From positions 2,122,954 through 2,186,953 of the forward strand of contig NZ_CP059900.1 in NCBI RefSeq assembly GCF_014126825.1: DNA of 64,000 nt. The letters run 5' to 3'. The number at the start of each line of letters is the position of its first letter. The first letter of the stretch is position 1. The stretch is from Tomitella gaofuii (GTDB lineage Bacteria; Actinomycetota; Actinomycetes; Mycobacteriales; Mycobacteriaceae). Below are positions 59,418-64,000 of this stretch, piece by piece. The notes below the pieces were generated by a model. That model ran no database searches, was not told where the DNA came from, and was given only the letters and a program-made list of their open reading frames with translations. Made by a program: the position numbers and the translations under genes.

Positions 59418-60353
59418 GTGAAGGAGACGAATCTGGGCCGCAGCGGCCTGCGGGTGTCGGGCCTCGGACTGGGCACGCTCGCCTGGGGGCGGGAGACCGC
59501 CGGGGACGAGGCGGCCGGACAGCTGCGCGCGTTCGCCGAAGCGGGCGGCACGCTGGTCGACACCTCCCCCGCCTACGGGGACGGTGCCGCCGAGGCCGTG
59601 CTCGCAGAGCTTCTCGAGGACGTGGTGCCCCGCCGCGACCTGGTCCTGAGCAGCGCAGCCGGCATCGTGCCGTCCGCCCCGGTGGGCGAGCGCGTCGACT
59701 GCTCGCGCCGCACCCTGCTCCACCAGCTCGATGCGACCCTCCTCGCCCTGGGCACCGACCACCTGGACCTGTGGCAGGTCGCGGCGTGGGACCGTCGCAC
59801 CCCGGTGGGCGAGATCGTCGACACCTGTGACTACGCGGTGCGCACCGGCCGGGTGCGCTACACCGGCGTGCGCGGGCACTTCGGCTGGCAGCTTGCGACG
59901 GTGGCGGGCCGCGCCCGTGCCTCGCACATGGTGGCGGCGCAGGCAGAGTATTCGCTCCTGGCCCGCGGCGTGGAGGAGGAGCTGGTCCCCGCCGCGCTGC
60001 ACCACGGCATGGGGCTGCTCGCCGCAGTGCCCCTGGCCGGCGGGGTGCTCACAGGGAAGTACCGGGACGGCGTGCCCAGCGACTCGCGCGGCGCCGATGC
60101 GTCACGGGCGGAGATCGTCCAGGCCTACCTGCATGAGGACGCGGTGAGCGTCATCGACGCCGTGGTCACCGCGGCGGACGGACTGGGCACGTCGCCGCTG
60201 GCGGTGGCTCTCGCATGGATCCGCGACCGACCGGGCGTGGGCAGCGCCATCGTCGGAGCCCGGGACATCGCACAGCTCACGGGCGTGCTGGTGGCGGCGG
60301 ATCTCACGCTGCCGCCCGCGATCACCGCCGCGCTCGACGACGTGAGCGGATAG
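59418..60353 (+). CDS. Aldo/keto reductase
   Basis: This 311-residue aldo/keto-reductase-fold protein begins with LGRSGLRVSGLGLGTLAWG and has the N-terminal strand and loop LVDTSPAYGDGAAE, where the catalytic Asp and Tyr lie (D-T-S-P-A-Y-G). The Lys equivalent is replaced or shifted (VVPRRDLVLSSAAG), so the canonical D-Y-K-H tetrad is not complete, which deserves attention. The C-terminal SPLAVALAWIRDRPGVGSAIVGAR is the NADPH-binding part. The start is a GTG. It likely reduces carbonyls; substrate unknown. Confidence 0.82.
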   Translation: MKETNLGRSGLRVSGLGLGTLAWGRETAGDEAAGQLRAFAEAGGTLVDTSPAYGDGAAEAVLAELLEDVVPRRDLVLSSAAGIVPSAPVGERVDCSRRTLLHQLDATLLALGTDHLDLWQVAAWDRRTPVGEIVDTCDYAVRTGRVRYTGVRGHFGWQLATVAGRARASHMVAAQAEYSLLARGVEEELVPAALHHGMGLLAAVPLAGGVLTGKYRDGVPSDSRGADASRAEIVQAYLHEDAVSVIDAVVTAADGLGTSPLAVALAWIRDRPGVGSAIVGARDIAQLTGVLVAADLTLPPAITAALDDVSG

Positions 60354-60370
60354 AACTGCCTGAGCGGATG

Positions 60371-60401
60371 GCCCCGGCCGGCAGTGTCGCGCGGCCGGGG
60401 C
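60371..60401. terminator. Bidirectional hairpin after the aldo/keto reductase
   Basis: GCCCCGGCCG (60371-60380) and CGGCCGGGGC (60392-60401) form a perfect ten-base-pair stem with an 11-base loop between the convergent aldo/keto reductase and surface protein genes. Confidence 0.65.
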
Positions 60402-60409
60402 TCCGGCCG

Positions 60410-61135
60410 TCAGGAGCCCTGCTGCCCGCGCCGGCGGACGGCGACGGCGATGCCGCCGATCACGAGGAGCGCGACGACGACTCCGCCGACGGTCCACCAG
60501 ACGACCGCCGACGAGCTGTCGGAGCCCGTTGCCGAAGCCTGGTCGTCCGCACTCTGGGCCCCCGCGTCCTCTGCGGCCTGTCCCCCGGTGCTGTGCCCGC
60601 TGGCGTGCGCCTCCGTTCCCACCGCGCCCGCCGCGGCGGCTGCGGTGAACGTGACCGGAACGTCGGCGACGGTGCCGAAGCCGTTGCGGTGGTCGTAGAA
60701 CAGGGTGATCGAGCAGTCCGACTCGGTGCAGTCGACGGGGGCGCCGCTCATGGACGTGCCGGCGGCGACGGCGTTGAGCTCCGCGGTGAAGGTCCCGTCG
60801 GGGGCGATCGGCGTCGTCGCGCCCCGCCCATTGGACACCCACAGCTGCGATCCGGGCACTGCGCGGTCGCCGGAGCATTCCGGTCCCGCGGGCCCCGTCG
60901 TGCCGGTCACGCAGGTGGCCACGTAGTAGCCGGCCTGGGGGTCGAGCCCGCTGCCCTGCACGGTGACGCTCTCCCCGGCCGCCAACCCGTCGGTCTGGCT
61001 GACGGTCAGCTGCGGACCGGACACCGCCGGGTCGGCGGCCGCGGCCGTGCTCACGGCCAAGAGCGATCCGGCGGCGACGGCGGCGACGGCGGTCGCTGCG
61101 GCGGCGCGGCGCAGGAGAGTCTGGGAACGGTGCAT
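60410..61135 (-). CDS. Neocarzinostatin-like membrane-anchored surface protein, iron-regulated
   Basis: This 241-residue secreted protein has a Sec signal at about 1-34 (ATAVAAVAAGSLLAVSTAAAADP). The domain at about 35-165 has the neocarzinostatin-type pattern: VSQTDGLAAGESVTVQGSGLDPQAGYYVATC, and two disulfide pairs, C-x11-C and C-T-E-S-D-C, the latter with the same spacing as in neocarzinostatin. A disordered Ala/Ser/Asp linker precedes a C-terminal membrane helix (about 209-232) and a basic tail, as in corynebacterial Hta heme-uptake proteins. It is divergent from hmuO across an IdeR box, so it is probably iron-repressed and may help capture or present heme. This role is inference. Confidence 0.75.
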   Translation of the reverse strand: MHRSQTLLRRAAAATAVAAVAAGSLLAVSTAAAADPAVSGPQLTVSQTDGLAAGESVTVQGSGLDPQAGYYVATCVTGTTGPAGPECSGDRAVPGSQLWVSNGRGATTPIAPDGTFTAELNAVAAGTSMSGAPVDCTESDCSITLFYDHRNGFGTVADVPVTFTAAAAAGAVGTEAHASGHSTGGQAAEDAGAQSADDQASATGSDSSSAVVWWTVGGVVVALLVIGGIAVAVRRRGQQGS

Positions 61136-61160
61136 GGGAATCCTCGCTTCGTCGGATACT

Positions 61161-61179
61161 GAAGGCTAGGCTAACCTAG
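61161..61179. promoter_or_regulatory. IdeR/DtxR iron box
   Basis: The 19 bases GAAGGCTAGGCTAACCTAG match the DtxR/IdeR consensus TTAGGTTAGGCTAACCTAA at most positions, with a perfect core AGGCTAACCTA. The box sits between the divergent surface protein gene (26 bases from its ATG) and hmuO (37 bases), so one site can repress both when iron is plentiful. Confidence 0.88.
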
Positions 61180-61215
61180 TTGCAGTTGGACGACCGTGAC
61201 AGGGGAGAGAACGAC

Positions 61216-61890
61216 ATGACCATTGACGACACCGCGCGCGCGGACGGCCTCGCGGCGCTGGTCAAGAGCCGCACGGACGAGGCGCACCGCGCCGCCGAGT
61301 CCTCCTCGTTCATGGCCGATCTCCTCGACGGCGCGCTGCCGGAGGCGGCCTACGTCGAACTCGAGGCGCAGAGCTGGTTCATCTACCGCGCGCTGGAGGC
61401 GGGCGGACGGACGCTGGCCGGCAACGCTCTGGTGGATCCCTTCCTCGACGACGCGCTTCTGCGGCTCGAGGGGCTTGAGCAGGACCTGGAGCATCACCGC
61501 GGCGCGCATTGGCGGTCGTCGATCGCGATGCTGCCGGCCACGGAGCGGTACGTGGAGCGCATCGCCGAGGTCGTCGCCACCTGGCCCGCGGGTTTCGTCG
61601 CCCACCACTACCTGCGCTACCTCGGGGACCTCTCCGGCGGCCAGATCATCCGCACCAAGATGTCGCGCACCTACGGATACGACACCGACGGCGTGCGCTT
61701 CTACATCTTCGACGCGATCGCCAAGCCCAAGCCGTACAAGGACGGCTACCGCGCCAAGATGGACGCTCTGCCGATCGACGATGCGGAATCCGAACGGTTC
61801 ATCGCCGAGGTGGCCGACGCGTTCCGGCTGAACCGAGACCTGTTCGCCGACCTCGGCGGCCGGTTCGCGCGGAACGGAGCCGCAGTGTGA
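61216..61890 (+). CDS. hmuO: Heme oxygenase HmuO
   Basis: This 224-residue heme oxygenase cleaves heme to biliverdin, CO and iron. The proximal His lies in RTDEAHRAAESSSFM (about residue 25), and the distal helix motif GDLSGGQIIR with HHYLRYLGDLSGGQ is intact. The C-terminus has FRLNRDLFADLG. The ATG follows AGGGGAGA. It is the first gene downstream of the IdeR box and overlaps, or lies just before, hmuT. Confidence 0.95.
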   Translation: MTIDDTARADGLAALVKSRTDEAHRAAESSSFMADLLDGALPEAAYVELEAQSWFIYRALEAGGRTLAGNALVDPFLDDALLRLEGLEQDLEHHRGAHWRSSIAMLPATERYVERIAEVVATWPAGFVAHHYLRYLGDLSGGQIIRTKMSRTYGYDTDGVRFYIFDAIAKPKPYKDGYRAKMDALPIDDAESERFIAEVADAFRLNRDLFADLGGRFARNGAAV

Positions 61891-61955
61891 GATCGAGGAC
61901 CGGCCCCGGCCGCCGGCGCGCGGACCGCTCCCCTGTCGGTCCGCAGGCGGGCCGT

Positions 61956-62963
61956 ATGACGACGAGGGGGTTCGCCCTGCTCGTCGCCGTGCTCGCCGTG
62001 CTGGCGGCAGGATGCGGCGCATCCGGCGGCGCGGACACCGGTGGCGCGGGTGCGGTCACCGCCTCCATCGGCGAACTCGACCCGGAGCCGATCGGCCCGC
62101 CCCCGTCGCCGCAACTGCCCGTCACCGTGACCTCGGAGGACGGCGCGGAGGTGACGGTCACGAGCGCCGACCGCATCGTCGCGGTGGACCAGTACGGGAC
62201 TCTCGGCGAGACGGTCTTCGCTCTGGGCCTGGGCGGCAACCTGGTCGGCCGCGACACCGCCACCGATTTCCCGGCCGCCGCCGACATCCCCAACGTGACC
62301 CCCGGCGGCCACTCGCTCAACGCCGAGGCCATCCTGGCGTTGCGCCCCACGGTGGTGCTGACCGACTCGAGCATCGGCCCCCATGCCGTGCAGGAGCAGA
62401 TCCGTGCCGCGGGCATCCCGGTGGTCTTCTTCGACGGCGAGCGCACCCTGGACACGACCGCCGACATGATCCGCGACGTCGGCCGCACGCTCGGCGTGCC
62501 CGAGGCCGGCGACGCGCTCGCCGAGCGCACGCAGCAGCAGATCGACCAGGCGCTCGCCGCGGTGCCGGAGACGCAGGATCCGCCCACCATCGCGTTCCTG
62601 TACCAGCGGGGGGCGGCGATCTCGATGCTGGGCGGCCCCGGCAGCGGCGCGGACGACATCATCCGCGCGGTGGGCGGGGTCGACGCGGGCACAGCGTCGG
62701 GGCTCACCGCCGCCTACACGCCGGTCACCGCCGAAGCGCTCATCGTCGCCGCCCCCGACGTGATCCTCATGATGTCCGGCGGGCTCCAGTCGGTCGGCGG
62801 CGTCGACGGGCTCGTGCAGATGCCGGGCATCAAGCAGACCCCGGCGGGCGAGAACCGGCGGGTGATCGATATGGACGATGCGGTGCTCCTCAGCTACGGG
62901 CCGTCCACCGGCAAGGTGATCCGCGCCCTCACCGAGGCGCTCTACGGCGAGCAGGCCCGGTGA
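61956..62963 (+). CDS. hmuT: Heme ABC transporter substrate-binding lipoprotein HmuT
   Basis: This 335-residue lipoprotein has the signal MTTRGFALLVAVLAVLAAGC with lipobox L-A-A-G-C, then a periplasmic-binding fold of the FecB/HmuT type (VTSADRIVAVDQYGTLGETVFALG). His in PGGHSLNAEA is a likely heme ligand by analogy to corynebacterial HmuT. I give the ATG at 61956. The GTG at 61887 overlaps the hmuO stop (GTGA) and has GGAG six bases upstream; it would add 23 Arg-rich residues and is a real alternative. Its TGA overlaps the hmuU start. Confidence 0.9.
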   Translation: MTTRGFALLVAVLAVLAAGCGASGGADTGGAGAVTASIGELDPEPIGPPPSPQLPVTVTSEDGAEVTVTSADRIVAVDQYGTLGETVFALGLGGNLVGRDTATDFPAAADIPNVTPGGHSLNAEAILALRPTVVLTDSSIGPHAVQEQIRAAGIPVVFFDGERTLDTTADMIRDVGRTLGVPEAGDALAERTQQQIDQALAAVPETQDPPTIAFLYQRGAAISMLGGPGSGADDIIRAVGGVDAGTASGLTAAYTPVTAEALIVAAPDVILMMSGGLQSVGGVDGLVQMPGIKQTPAGENRRVIDMDDAVLLSYGPSTGKVIRALTEALYGEQAR

Positions 62964-64000
62964 CGGCGACCGCGGACCGCACCGCGCCCCCGGTGCCGGG
63001 GGCGCCGGGGACGCGCAATCCGCGCCGCCGGCGCACCGTGATCGTGCTCGCGACCACGGGCGTCGCGCTGGTGGTGCTGGCCGTGCTCGCGGCCTGCCTG
63101 GGCCAGGTGCCCGTGGACCCCGGCGAGGTGGTGGGGTCGATCCTGCACCGGGTCGGCATCGACTGGTTCGCCATGCCGGCCCACCCCAACGGCGACGCGG
63201 CACTGTGGGAGGTCCGCTTCCCCCGCGTCGTCCTGGCGATGCTCGTGGGCGCCAGCCTCGGGTGCGCGGGCGCCGTCCTGCAAGGCGTGTTCGCCAACCC
63301 GCTCGCCGAGCCCGGCGTCATCGGAGTCTCCGCCGGCGCGGCCGTGGGGGCGAGCTCGGTCATCCTCATCGGCGGCACTTTCTCGTCCAGCTGGGCGATC
63401 GCCGCGGCCGCGTTCGCCGGGGGCCTCGGCACCACCTTGCTGGTGTACGGGCTGGCGCGGGCCGACGGGCGCACCGAAGTGGTCACCGTGATCCTCACCG
63501 GCGTCGCGGTCAACGCCGTCGCCGGCGGTCTCATCGCGTACTTCACCTTCGTCGCCTCCCCCGCCGCCCGCGAGCAGATCGTCTTCTGGCAGCTCGGCAC
63601 CCTCGGTGGCGCCGACTGGGACGCCGTCGGCGTGGTGGCGCCGCTCGCCGTCGCCGGAGTGGTCGGCTCGATGCTCCTGGCCCGCAAGCTCGACTTGCTG
63701 GCGCTCGGCGAGGGGCCGGCGCGGCACCTGGGCGTGGACGTCGAAAGGGTGCGCCGGTGGGCCATCGTCATCGTCGGCGTGCTCGTGGCCGCCGGCGTGG
63801 CCTTCACCGGGATCATCGCCTTCGTGGGCCTCGTGGTGCCGCACGCCTTCCGCATGCTCATCGGCCCGTCGCACCGCATGCTCATCCCGGCAAGCACCAT
63901 CGGCGGCGCCGTGGTCCTGCTCGCCGCCGACATCGGCGCCCGTACCTTGGTGAGCAATGCCGACCTTCCGCTCGGCATGCTCACGTCGCTGGTGGGCGGC
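62960..64000 (+). CDS. hmuU: Heme ABC transporter permease HmuU (FecCD family), cut by the window end
   Basis: The first 347 residues of a FecCD-type permease are seen; the frame is still open at 64000. The start is the GTG overlapping the hmuT stop (GTGA). After a basic N-terminus come the helices and conserved segments RFPRVVLAMLVGASLGCAGAVLQGVFANPLAEPGVIGVSAGAAVGA and GIIAFVGLVVPHAFRMLIGPSHRMLIP. It forms the heme import channel with HmuT and an ATPase HmuV, presumably encoded just beyond the window. Confidence 0.92.
   Translation, partial: MTATADRTAPPVPGAPGTRNPRRRRTVIVLATTGVALVVLAVLAACLGQVPVDPGEVVGSILHRVGIDWFAMPAHPNGDAALWEVRFPRVVLAMLVGASLGCAGAVLQGVFANPLAEPGVIGVSAGAAVGASSVILIGGTFSSSWAIAAAAFAGGLGTTLLVYGLARADGRTEVVTVILTGVAVNAVAGGLIAYFTFVASPAAREQIVFWQLGTLGGADWDAVGVVAPLAVAGVVGSMLLARKLDLLALGEGPARHLGVDVERVRRWAIVIVGVLVAAGVAFTGIIAFVGLVVPHAFRMLIGPSHRMLIPASTIGGAVVLLAADIGARTLVSNADLPLGMLTSLVGG

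Overview
The window is strongly GC-rich and almost fully coding. It comes from a member of the order Mycobacteriales (Mycobacterium, Gordonia, Tsukamurella, Dietzia and Tomitella relatives). The evidence is a complete Pup-proteasome locus (pup, prcB, prcA, dop, pafA, mpa, pafBC), the mycothiol ligase MshC, RbpA, a mycobacterial-type SigF/anti-SigF pair, F420/LLM-type oxidoreductases and an IdeR/DtxR-type iron box. The genus cannot be fixed from the sequence alone.

Region 1 (1-19.5 kb) is a stress and redox region. It opens with rsbW-sigF, preceded by an exact SigF-type promoter (GTTT-N15-GGGTAA). Similar promoters stand before an aldehyde dehydrogenase, before a heme-oxygenase-like iron redox enzyme, back to back between a CDGSH iron-sulfur protein and an NPPY methyltransferase, and less well matched before a UsfY-like membrane protein and an LLM oxidoreductase operon. 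A phosphoketolase operon (DUF5709, DJ-1/PfpI, Xfp, flavin reductase) lies among them. rbpA has its own ECF-type promoter (GGAAC-N18-GTT). The region ends with three plus-strand genes: a benzoylformate-decarboxylase-like ThDP enzyme, a membrane-anchored FMN glutamate-synthase-like protein, and a cytochrome b561/sulfite-oxidase-fold fusion.

Region 2 (19.6-31.6 kb) has lnt, an amidohydrolase, fxsA, mgtE, a CobG-like gene, a universal stress protein, an LLM oxidoreductase, a DprE2-like SDR, a RibD/DHFR-like reductase, a PPOX protein and an M24 peptidase. Five of these genes carry single-base frameshifts, several in G/C runs, while the rest of the window seems intact. Sequencing error or true decay are both possible. 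ppm1, usually next to lnt, is absent here.

Region 3 (30.4-60.4 kb) closely follows the order of M. tuberculosis Rv2089c-Rv2135c: M24 peptidase, 5'-3' exonuclease, DUF4333 protein, helY, tatC, tatA, pafC, pafB, pafA, prcA, prcB, pup, dop, mpa, trmI, RecB-type nuclease, a thioesterase, hisG, hisE, metH, a PAC2 protein, mshC, an SCO1664-like protein, DUF3090, a phosphomutase-like protein and an aldo/keto reductase.

Region 4 (60.4-64 kb) is an iron-regulated heme locus. An IdeR/DtxR box separates a neocarzinostatin-like, membrane-anchored surface protein (minus strand) from hmuO-hmuT-hmuU (plus strand, overlapping GTGA junctions). hmuU runs off the window end. I saw no tRNA, rRNA, CRISPR array, insertion sequence or prophage.
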